Assembly (NCBI GenBank): GCA_041399155.1
Contig: JAWKTI010000002.1
Coordinates: forward strand, 806,001-870,000
Length of the DNA stretch: 64,000 nucleotides
Source: Zavarzinella sp.
GTDB lineage: Bacteria > Planctomycetota > Planctomycetia > Gemmatales > Gemmataceae
Direction: 5' to 3'
The position numbers and the translations under genes were made by a program. Under the pieces are notes generated by a model, which was given only the letters and a program-made list of their open reading frames with translations, had not been told where the DNA came from and ran no database searches. Numbering within the stretch: position 1 is the first letter of the stretch; each line of letters opens with the position of its first letter. Positions 57,147-64,000 of this stretch are shown here, in pieces.

Positions 57147-58241
57147 ATGCTTTCCCGACGTGATCGCGCCAGACCGGTTTACGATGAGAATTTTTTTGAA
57201 TCAACACGAATGTCCTTTGGAGACCACCTGGAAGAACTCCGGGTTCGCATGTGGCGTGCCCTTGTAGGACTGTTTTTCTTCCTGGTAATCGGCTTTATTC
57301 TCGATGGGCTTGGAGATTACTTCAAAATCCCACAATTGGGTATTGGCAAGCCGATGCTCAAAGTGATAACAGCTCCCGTTGAAGACAAAGTACGAGAGTT
57401 TTTTGCCAAACGAAATGAAATAGCGCGTGAAAAACTGGCCAATGCCCGAGAAAAACATGACATCAACCGCCTGACAGAAACAAAACCTATGCAGGTTCAG
57501 GTGCCTACCAAGGCATTCACCGATACTTTTGAAGGCTTAAAACTAAAAGATCCTGATCAGGAATATATCGACGTTACCTTGAAAGTATCCCCACCGGAAA
57601 TTAATACGATTGCCGATGAGGGCGGCTCGGTACTGGAGAAGCAACAGTTTCTTACCAGTTTGAGTGTGACAGAAGCCTTCATGGTCTACATCAAAGTTTC
57701 TTTGTTGTGTGGCGTGGTGTTGGCGAGCCCCTGGTTGTTCTGGCAGGCTTGGGCCTTCATTGGTGCAGGGTTATACCCCCACGAAAAACGCCTCGTGCAC
57801 GTTTACATGCCCTTCAGTATTTTTCTTTTTCTGGCAGGTGTTTTCCTTTGCCAGTTTATTGTAATCCCGCGGGCGGTGGCCGCATTACTGGTGTTTAACC
57901 AATGGATTGGGATCGACCCGGACTTTCGACTGAAAGAATGGCTGGGATTTGCGATTGTGATGCCGCTGGTATTCGGATTGTCGTTTCAAACGCCACTAGT
58001 GATGACTTTCTTCAATCGAATTGGGATGTTTACCTGGCGAGATTACCTCTCCAAGTGGCGACATGCGGTGATGTTGCTAGCCATTATGGCGGCACTGCTG
58101 ACGCCTTCACCTGATATCGTTTCGATGATGTGGCTGTTTGTGCCCACCTTTTCGCTGTATTTGCTGGGTATCCTGATCTGTTATTACTCTCCACCCCTGG
58201 CATTTGAAGAAGATGAGGAAGAAGAGCTCATCGGATTTTAG
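57147..58241 (+). CDS. tatC: twin-arginine translocase subunit TatC
   Basis: The Tat receptor membrane protein, 364 residues against about 250 in E. coli. The signature MSFGDHLEELRVRMWRALVG is followed by the first membrane helix. A long extra extracytoplasmic loop of about 130 residues (RNEIAREKLANAREKHDINR, EYIDVTLKVSPPEI) comes before SLSVTEAFMVYIKVSLLCGV, the usual entry to helix 2. The remaining helices and the block FQTPLVMTFFNRIGMFTWRD, RHAVMLLAIMAALLTPSPDI are standard. The C-terminus is acidic (FEEDEEEELIGF). ATG at 57147 may be too far upstream; ATG at 57210 (MSFGDHLEEL) is an alternative. No tatA is adjacent. The DUF1501 protein carries a Tat signal. Confidence 0.92.
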   Translation: MLSRRDRARPVYDENFFESTRMSFGDHLEELRVRMWRALVGLFFFLVIGFILDGLGDYFKIPQLGIGKPMLKVITAPVEDKVREFFAKRNEIAREKLANAREKHDINRLTETKPMQVQVPTKAFTDTFEGLKLKDPDQEYIDVTLKVSPPEINTIADEGGSVLEKQQFLTSLSVTEAFMVYIKVSLLCGVVLASPWLFWQAWAFIGAGLYPHEKRLVHVYMPFSIFLFLAGVFLCQFIVIPRAVAALLVFNQWIGIDPDFRLKEWLGFAIVMPLVFGLSFQTPLVMTFFNRIGMFTWRDYLSKWRHAVMLLAIMAALLTPSPDIVSMMWLFVPTFSLYLLGILICYYSPPLAFEEDEEEELIGF

Positions 58242-58316
58242 AAGCTGGGCATCCAATTGAATAACTTTGAACCCGCCTCAATGGAATTAGCATTCCATCA
58301 GATTGGGATTACATTG

Positions 58317-58568
58317 CTATTTTTGCTTTCTGAGACGGTTTCGGATAGCCACAAAACGGTACGCACCAATTACTACAACCAGCATCCCGAAGATGATTAA
58401 CGTCCATGCTAGGATGAGAATCAGGTTGTTCGATGGATACAACTGCAGCAGAACCGCACCCCCACCTGCCAACGCCAGTGCGGTGCGGATGTAAGCCAAA
58501 ACGGTCCGTTCATTCGCAAGTTTGGTGCGTTCTACAGCAAGTTCATCCCGAAGCTGAGTTTCATTCAT
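58317..58568 (-). CDS. DUF202 small membrane protein (YidH-like)
   Basis: An 83-residue protein with the DUF202 hallmark ELAVERTKLANERTVLAYIR at the N-terminus, followed by two membrane helices (TALALAGGGAVLLQLY and ILILAWTLIIFGMLVVVIGA) and a basic tail. The family is widespread and of unknown role. It is complete and stands alone between convergent and divergent neighbours. Confidence 0.85.
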   Translation of the reverse strand: MNETQLRDELAVERTKLANERTVLAYIRTALALAGGGAVLLQLYPSNNLILILAWTLIIFGMLVVVIGAYRFVAIRNRLRKQK

Positions 58569-58677
58569 AGTTGTCTATATAGTTAATTAAAAATATAATC
58601 AGTTGATTTTATAACACTTTCTTCCCACATCCAGGCGGAAATTTCTACAATTTCCCTACTTCCAGGAGAACCTCTTC

Positions 58678-60561
58678 ATGAAACATTTCACGTGGGTAAT
58701 GTTATTGTGCCTTGCTGCACCGAACTTGTATAGTGCGGAAGATCCGATGCCATTCGGCAAGGATTTTCCTTCGTTAGACAATGCTGCCACAGGTGAATGG
58801 TGGACAAGAAAAGCAAAAAAGGCTGTTTTTAACCTGAATGTGCCCCGAAACAAAGTGGTGGCATTTGCTTTATATACGCACCACCGTGGGGTGTTGAAGT
58901 TGTCTGCCCAACTCTATCCTCTAATGCCCACTGAAGCAAAAGAGGTGCGACTCGAGTTCCTGAAAAATGGTCAGTGGGAACTGGCAGCCACTGAAAAAGT
59001 GCTCTATCCGGGCTGGAGTGCCCACTTTCGAATTGAAAAATGGGATTCGACGCAAAATGTCCCCTACCGCGTGCGTCATGGAGAAAAAGCAGTTTTTGAA
59101 GGGTTGATTCGTAAAGATCCAGGGAACAAACCAGATATTGTGGTTGGTGTTCTGTCCTGCAATTCGAGTCGGACCGATGGGCCACGTGCAGAAATTGTCG
59201 AAAATCTGACGGCACAGGACCCGGATTTACTCTTTTTTGCGGGCGACCAAAGCTACCACCACACACAGCACACGGCAGGGTGGCTGGAATTCGGAATCCA
59301 GTTTCGCGAAATTATGAAAGATCGCCCTACGATTACCATTCCAGACGACCACGATGTGGGCCAGGCAAACATCTGGGGCGAAAACGGCAAAGTAGCTGCC
59401 AATCCTGCAGGTGCCAATGGTGGGTACTATTACCCGGTTTCTTATGTCAATATGGTGCAGCGGTGCCAGACCTGGCACCTGCCCGATCCATTCGATCCCA
59501 AGCCGATTGAGCGGGGTATTTCAGTATATTACACCAGTCTGCTGTGGGGTGAGATCGATTTTGCCATTCTGGAAGATCGCAAGTTCAAATCGGGTCCGGA
59601 AGGAAAAATCCCCAAAATGGGCCCACGCCCCGACCATATTAATGACGAAAAGTACGATCCCAAAACCGTTGACCTGCCCACTTTGGAACTGCTGGGTAAC
59701 CGTCAGATGAAGTTTCTGGAACAATGGTCACAGAAGTGGGCTGGGGCAAAAATGAAAAGTGTCCTCTCTCAAACTGCTTTTTGTGGGGCAGTACACATGC
59801 ACGGTGGCAGGAATGCCCGCCTGCTTGCCGATCTGGATTGTAATGGCTGGCCACAGACTGGTCGAAATGAGGCTTTAAAGGCCATCCGCCGGACCTGGAG
59901 CACCCACCTGTGTGGGGATCAGCACCTGGCAGTGCTGGTCAAGCATGGGATCGATGAATTTGACGATGGGCCGTATGCCTTTACCACACCAGCAATTGTG
60001 AATACCATTTACGGCCGCTGGTGGCATCCCAAAGATGAAAAAGCGGGTCCGAATGCTGTACCAGGTTCGCCACTGCCATGGACGGGGAACTTTCGCGATG
60101 GTTTAGGCAACCGCATTACGATGCTGGCCTATGCCAATCCAGCGAACGTCCAGGATGAAAAGCAACGTGGCGACGGCTACGGGATCGTGCGCTTTCAGAA
60201 AAAGAGCCAGAACATTACTTTTGAATGCTGGCCACGCTTCGCAAAAGTAAGCGAGGGCGACACAGCACAGTATCCAGGATGGCCAATGACGGTAAAAGCA
60301 GCCGATAATGATGGTCGCAAAGTGACTGGGTATCTGCCCACGCTGGAGTTCAAGTCGATCGCCGACCCTGTGGTGCAAGTGATTGATAACTCAAGCAAAG
60401 AAATCATTTACACAATACGGATTGCCGGAAAGACATTTTCCCCAAAGGTATATGCCAACAGCACCTACACCATCCGTTGGGGGAAAGATCTGCCTGAAAA
60501 TCAACTAATGACCACCGCGAAGCCAGGGACGAAGGATGCTGCGAAAATGTTGGTCGAATGA
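58678..60561 (+). CDS. PhoD-like secreted metallophosphatase
   Basis: A 627-residue exported protein with signal KHFTWVMLLCLAAPNLYS. The PhoD-type metallophosphoesterase core has GVLSCNSSRTDGPRAEIVEN, PDLLFFAGDQSYHHTQHTAG, TIPDDHDVGQANIWGENG, WGEIDFAILEDRKFKSGPEG and THLCGDQHLAVLVKHG, which supply the D, N and H metal ligands. An N-terminal beta domain (VPRNKVVAFALYTHHRGVLK) and a C-terminal beta domain (after residue 470) flank it. ATG at 58678 is preceded by AGGAG. It should cleave phosphodiesters or phosphomonoesters in the periplasm. No phosphate-regulon box was recognised. Confidence 0.86.
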   Translation: MKHFTWVMLLCLAAPNLYSAEDPMPFGKDFPSLDNAATGEWWTRKAKKAVFNLNVPRNKVVAFALYTHHRGVLKLSAQLYPLMPTEAKEVRLEFLKNGQWELAATEKVLYPGWSAHFRIEKWDSTQNVPYRVRHGEKAVFEGLIRKDPGNKPDIVVGVLSCNSSRTDGPRAEIVENLTAQDPDLLFFAGDQSYHHTQHTAGWLEFGIQFREIMKDRPTITIPDDHDVGQANIWGENGKVAANPAGANGGYYYPVSYVNMVQRCQTWHLPDPFDPKPIERGISVYYTSLLWGEIDFAILEDRKFKSGPEGKIPKMGPRPDHINDEKYDPKTVDLPTLELLGNRQMKFLEQWSQKWAGAKMKSVLSQTAFCGAVHMHGGRNARLLADLDCNGWPQTGRNEALKAIRRTWSTHLCGDQHLAVLVKHGIDEFDDGPYAFTTPAIVNTIYGRWWHPKDEKAGPNAVPGSPLPWTGNFRDGLGNRITMLAYANPANVQDEKQRGDGYGIVRFQKKSQNITFECWPRFAKVSEGDTAQYPGWPMTVKAADNDGRKVTGYLPTLEFKSIADPVVQVIDNSSKEIIYTIRIAGKTFSPKVYANSTYTIRWGKDLPENQLMTTAKPGTKDAAKMLVE

Positions 60562-60654
60562 GGTGTCGATAGTTGATCAAGTTCACGACTGTTGACCGCA
60601 GTTTGCAAAACCCTTTCAGTATTTGGTTTGTAGTGTCTGCCCAATGTACTGGAA

Positions 60655-62307
60655 TCACTGCAGTTTGTCGCTTTCAATGGTGGGGCTGGGCTGTATTTCT
60701 GTCTTTACTTCAGGCGCGCCTTCAAAAGTCTTTAATTGTGTGCCAGAATGGCCAACTGCACGATAAAGCCGGAATTGTGCCCGGTTGTAATCGGCTATAG
60801 CCTGATAGTAGTCCTGATACGCTTGCTGCAACATACTGACCGAAGAAATCGCTTCCTGTGGGCGGATTACCAGCAGAATCTGCTCTCCGACACGTTTTGT
60901 CTGGCTCAGACCTGTCAGGTTTTTGTCCGCCGAAGAGACTGCGTTTTCCAGACCGGAACTGGCTGCTTCCATCCGTTTCGCAGCCCGAGTCAGTTGTGCG
61001 TGGGCCTGGGTCACATCGGCAATAACCTGGTCTTTCATTCGCAGCAATTCCAGCATCGATTGTCGCTGTTCTGCTTCCCGTTCACGCACGCGGGCGGCAT
61101 TGCCGAAACCCAGATTCTGCAGTTCCCAAACTGCCTGCACATCCACGCTGAACCGACCAGCAAAATCGCCAATGTAATTATCGATGCCGCCCCCAAAGGT
61201 ACCCCCAGCCAGTCCGGGAGTATTGGAACCCACCCCACGTACGGCGATGGTGGGCAGAAATGGTCTGGCTTTTTCCTGATCCAGACGTGCCAATGCTGCC
61301 TGAATTAGCGCCTGGTGGGCAGCCAGTTCAGGACGGTGCGTCAGTGCCAGTGGGCATAATTGGTCGATACTGGCATCACGTTGAAACAGATTCAGTTGCA
61401 AAGCCGGGTCTTCTACGGGTGTCAGCACGGTATTTGGCTGTAATCGCAATAGGCGGGCTAATTCTGCACTGGCTACCTGCCAGTTTTCATATGCGGTTTC
61501 CAGACTCTGCCGACGGCGCGCAACTTCCGTTTTCACGCGATTGACTTCGACGTCTGGTGTTAAATCGGGTGCGAGTTTTTCAATACGTGCAGCTAATTCC
61601 TCAGCACGTTTCAAAGAATCCAACGCACCAGCAACTTCGCCACGGTGCTGCTGAACCTGAAAATAACTCAATGCCACCTGCAAAGTGGTGTCGTTCCGTT
61701 GTGCCTGTGCGGTGGCGATACTGGCATTTAACCGTTGCTTCGCCACTAAAGGTTCGTGGAAGGCATCGCTGACTGAAACAATTGCCTGTGGGCCCCCACC
61801 TGCCAGAAAAGATGACCGATTGGTGGCAAAAACTGTACCAACAATATCCTGGATCTGCCCATCGTGGCGAAAATAATCCACACCAATGTTCAGGTTGGGC
61901 ACCCACATGATGTTCGCACGATCGAGCTGGGCCTGGGCAATTGCGATCTGTTCTTCCGCAATCTGCACATCAATTGGGCTGGCATCTGCCAGTTTCAGTG
62001 CCGCAGGCAGATTAATGGGAGATTTCTCATTTGTGTCTGGCGTTACAGGTGGGGGCATCGTTTCACCTGATAACCCAGTTCCTCCAATAGTGATTTTGTT
62101 CAAGCCACCGATTGGTGGGACAAATACTTCGTGCACAGATTCAGAAATCGTCGTTTCTGAAGTGCTTTCTGGTAAAGGAGTTACGACAGAGGATTCCCCA
62201 CGTTCAATGTGCACCATAATGCACGCTGGCAGTGGTACCAGTGCGACACCCACCATTATCAGGCGAACAATACGTGAATATCGGATTTGGTGCACGAACA
62301 ACCCCAT
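60655..62307 (-). CDS. TolC-family outer-membrane efflux protein
   Basis: A 550-residue outer-membrane channel protein of the OEP family. After a signal (RLIMVGVALVPLPACIM, possibly lipid-modified at Cys) comes a Ser/Pro/Thr-rich spacer. Two long helical hairpins typical of TolC follow: LADASPIDVQIAEEQIAIAQ to LSYFQVQQHRGEVAGALDSL, and THRPELAAHQALIQAALARL to LTRAAKRMEAASSGLENAVS. The C-terminal part has AYQDYYQAIADYNRAQFRLY and AVGHSGTQ. Efflux partner genes (RND or MFP) are not in the window. It could export drugs, metals or proteins. Complete. Confidence 0.87.
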   Translation of the reverse strand: MGLFVHQIRYSRIVRLIMVGVALVPLPACIMVHIERGESSVVTPLPESTSETTISESVHEVFVPPIGGLNKITIGGTGLSGETMPPPVTPDTNEKSPINLPAALKLADASPIDVQIAEEQIAIAQAQLDRANIMWVPNLNIGVDYFRHDGQIQDIVGTVFATNRSSFLAGGGPQAIVSVSDAFHEPLVAKQRLNASIATAQAQRNDTTLQVALSYFQVQQHRGEVAGALDSLKRAEELAARIEKLAPDLTPDVEVNRVKTEVARRRQSLETAYENWQVASAELARLLRLQPNTVLTPVEDPALQLNLFQRDASIDQLCPLALTHRPELAAHQALIQAALARLDQEKARPFLPTIAVRGVGSNTPGLAGGTFGGGIDNYIGDFAGRFSVDVQAVWELQNLGFGNAARVREREAEQRQSMLELLRMKDQVIADVTQAHAQLTRAAKRMEAASSGLENAVSSADKNLTGLSQTKRVGEQILLVIRPQEAISSVSMLQQAYQDYYQAIADYNRAQFRLYRAVGHSGTQLKTFEGAPEVKTEIQPSPTIESDKLQ

Positions 62308-62693
62308 GCCACTTGAGACTTTTCGTGCTTATCGGCATGTTTGGCAAAAAAGATGAACGAATAACTGATTTCTTCCGCAAAGTTTGCCCAAAATACCATC
62401 AATGTGGGCATATTATGAGAGTAAATTCATTAATTTGAGCCCATGAATGATTGGGGTTATCGCTATTTTTCAAAAAAGTTCAAAAATTTTTCGTTTTCAT
62501 AAGTTCATTTTATTTAGGTACTTACGTTGATTGATTTTCAATAGTTGGCCCATAGGTGTCAGAAAAATGTCCCAATTTTACATGTACGTGGATATATTAT
62601 ATATGTGAATATAATTCCACTTTTGAACATTTCACCTGATGTGGGCATTTCGTGTACCACTTTCGCCAACATTCGTTGGAAGGATTTGTTAAG
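62308..62693. other. intergenic with divergent promoters and shared motif
   Basis: About 385 AT-rich bases between the TolC-like gene (minus) and the last gene of the window (plus). Contains the motif at 62586-62625. No gene is seen; the large antisense frame reaching into this area is a shadow. Confidence 0.45.
62586..62625 (+). promoter_or_regulatory. AT-rich motif shared with 49182-49220, copy 2
   Basis: ACGTGGATATATTATATATG then TGAATATAATTCCACTTTTG. It ends 68 bases before the ATG at 62694. The outer GTGG/CCAC are inverted. The match to copy 1 extends over both halves. Confidence 0.45.
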
Positions 62694-64000
62694 ATGAATA
62701 ACAAGTTGTTGCCTCTCACGATCCGCAAGGAGGAAGAATTGAAGACCACCTTTCCATTCCGCATGCACACTGCCTGGTCGTTCGTCTTCCTGGTAAATAT
62801 TGTCGTTACGTTCACACCAAATGCTTGGGCCGATGTGATCATTCTCAAAGATGGTTACACGATTCACGGTAAGGCACTCAAAGAGAAGGCAACCATCCGC
62901 GATCCGATTTCCGGTGATGCGTTTGTGACCGATAAAGCCGATGGCTTGACAATGATTGATGATGGGGCACGCTATGTGATTATTCCCCAACGGCAGCAAC
63001 TGGGCGATATTGGTGCCAACGACCGCTTTCAGGCAATGTCGACTTACACCTACCAGGGGAAGTTTTTCCCAGGCAACCTGCGTTTTCCAGGCAACGTCCA
63101 TTCGCCTGAAGTGGGAAGCTGGGATTACGCGAACTGGCGTCGCAACATTAAGTACATTGATGGGGATAAACCTGCGTTCTACCATTTGCTGAAGCAGCAG
63201 ATTACGCTGATTTCGCCACATTACATCTACATTAATTCGTGGTCGCACTTCATCCAAACTTCTTATTTGACAAAAGAATTTCCGATTGCCGATCTGCGGG
63301 GTCTGCTGCAAAATCACCCGGACCTGGTGGAAAAAGCTAATGAAGTCGTTCCCGCACGTCGCGAGCGTCTGTTCCGATTCTGGCTTCAGGCAGAATTGTA
63401 CGATGAAGCGGATGTTGAGCTCAAGAGATTGCAAAAGGATGCCCCACAGGAAGTCGAACTTATCCAGAAATTAACAGCAGAATTAAATGAAGCACGTTAC
63501 AAGAAGATTCTGGATGCCATTACGGTGGCCAACAAAGCCAATCGCCACGAGTGGGTGCAGCAGCAGTTAAAGCAATTGAACATTGCCACGTTGCCCGAAA
63601 ATTCCAGCATTAAAGTGGCCACCTGGAAAGCAGAATATGAGACGCTGGAAAAAAAACAGGCACGGATGTTGCATCAATTAAAGTTGTGGAGCAGCAAGCT
63701 GGATGGCGCCGATCCTACTTTTTTGAAGCCGGCGGTGGCAGCATTGCAAAATGAAATCCACCTAAGTGCGTTGACACGTCTGGATACTTTTTTAACTTTG
63801 GCAGAACAAGCGGAACGCGATGTCCAAAGTGGGCGAGAGCCAACTCAGACACCTGCAGAGTTGCTTTCTGCTGCAATTACTGGCTGGCACCTGGGCAAAA
63901 TTGGGGCAGAAGCAAACACTACCACAGCGAACAAAGTGTGGAATACACGTTTGATGGCTCTGGAATATCTTGCAGGTGGTTCACCACGCGAACGACAGGT
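62694..64000 (+). CDS. secreted planctomycete protein of unknown function, 3' end outside window
   Basis: The frame is open for 435 codons from ATG 62694 to the window end. AAGGA lies upstream. A long N-terminal region carries an export signal (TAWSFVFLVNIVVTFTPNAW, after about 24 residues). The mature part begins ADVIILKDGYTIHGKALKEK and continues with MIDDGARYVIIPQRQQLGDI and SWDYANWRRNIKYIDGDKPA. Then comes a helical region with tetratricopeptide-like character (RRERLFRFWLQAELYDEADV, ELKRLQKDAPQEVELIQKL). I do not recognise a named family; similar starts occur in large secreted planctomycete proteins with a peptidase-like C-terminus, which would lie beyond the window. Confidence 0.75.
   Translation, partial: MNNKLLPLTIRKEEELKTTFPFRMHTAWSFVFLVNIVVTFTPNAWADVIILKDGYTIHGKALKEKATIRDPISGDAFVTDKADGLTMIDDGARYVIIPQRQQLGDIGANDRFQAMSTYTYQGKFFPGNLRFPGNVHSPEVGSWDYANWRRNIKYIDGDKPAFYHLLKQQITLISPHYIYINSWSHFIQTSYLTKEFPIADLRGLLQNHPDLVEKANEVVPARRERLFRFWLQAELYDEADVELKRLQKDAPQEVELIQKLTAELNEARYKKILDAITVANKANRHEWVQQQLKQLNIATLPENSSIKVATWKAEYETLEKKQARMLHQLKLWSSKLDGADPTFLKPAVAALQNEIHLSALTRLDTFLTLAEQAERDVQSGREPTQTPAELLSAAITGWHLGKIGAEANTTTANKVWNTRLMALEYLAGGSPRERQ

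Noticed and set aside
62559..63434. A 291-codon minus-strand frame
   Set aside because: It opposes the secreted-protein gene, which has a ribosome binding site, signal peptide and good codon structure.

Overview
The window looks like chromosomal DNA of a Planctomycetota bacterium, most likely Gemmatales-like. Diagnostic families are the secreted c-type-cytochrome proteins with DUF1549/DUF1553 domains, a Tat-exported DUF1501 protein, a DUF1080 sugar-hydrolase-like protein, a YTV-repeat cysteine-rich cell-wall protein and a TatC with a large extra periplasmic loop. No rRNA or CRISPR array is visible; there is one tRNA (Asn). I cannot name the species.

Layout. 1-8.6 kb: a minus-strand block of secreted planctomycete proteins (DUF1549/1553 pseudogene, sialate O-acetylesterase-like protein, WD40 protein, DUF1501 protein, second DUF1549/1553 protein), then an RCK potassium channel at 8.9-9.9 kb. 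10-20 kb: a decayed, mobile-element-rich stretch. It holds an integrase remnant, a very large PIN-like gene cut in two by a complete IS66-type element (12986-15734, flanked by a 7-bp duplication), a second truncated copy of that element, a different one-gene IS66 element, an IS5-type transposase remnant and a STAND-NTPase fragment. 20-37 kb: the most interesting region. An FHA-LuxR regulator precedes a plus-strand set: vanadium-haloperoxidase-like protein, metalloprotease-like protein, HAD-like protein, Ycf48/BNR-repeat protein, VioB-type ferritin-like protein, LodA-type quinoprotein oxidase, PQQ sugar-dehydrogenase-like protein and LodB-type flavoprotein. A minus-strand pair follows: a second ferritin-like protein fused to a cytochrome-like tail, and a 600-residue unknown protein. 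I read this as an undescribed oxidative/quinocofactor gene set. 32.7-39.8 kb also holds phage or plasmid-like replication debris (prim-pol remnant, ParB-like, replication protein, sigma-like fragment). 39.9-41.5 kb: an ISKra4-type element. 41.9-43.1 kb: a lipoprotein with an IscA/HesB-like domain. 43.3-45.8 kb: a serine-recombinase cassette beside tRNA-Asn. 46.4-64 kb: ordinary housekeeping and envelope genes (FAH hydrolase, ECF-like sigma factor, L-serine dehydratase, SelD, AspRS, YTV protein, DUF1080, TatC, DUF202, PhoD-like, TolC-like, partial secreted protein).

Working together. In the 20-37 kb set, LodB-type flavoproteins are known to be needed for cysteine-tryptophylquinone formation in LodA-type oxidases. 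The ferritin-like, haloperoxidase-like and PQQ-enzyme genes suggest a shared oxidative chemistry. Two transcription units carry a nearly identical 25-bp motif about 90 bp upstream of their starts, which suggests co-regulation.

Quality note. At least eight genes are broken by one-base changes, mostly in short homopolymers, and two by in-frame TAG codons. TAG ends many intact genes here, so it is a normal stop. Either the mobile regions are decaying, or the assembly has homopolymer errors, or both. Disrupted genes should be read with that in mind.
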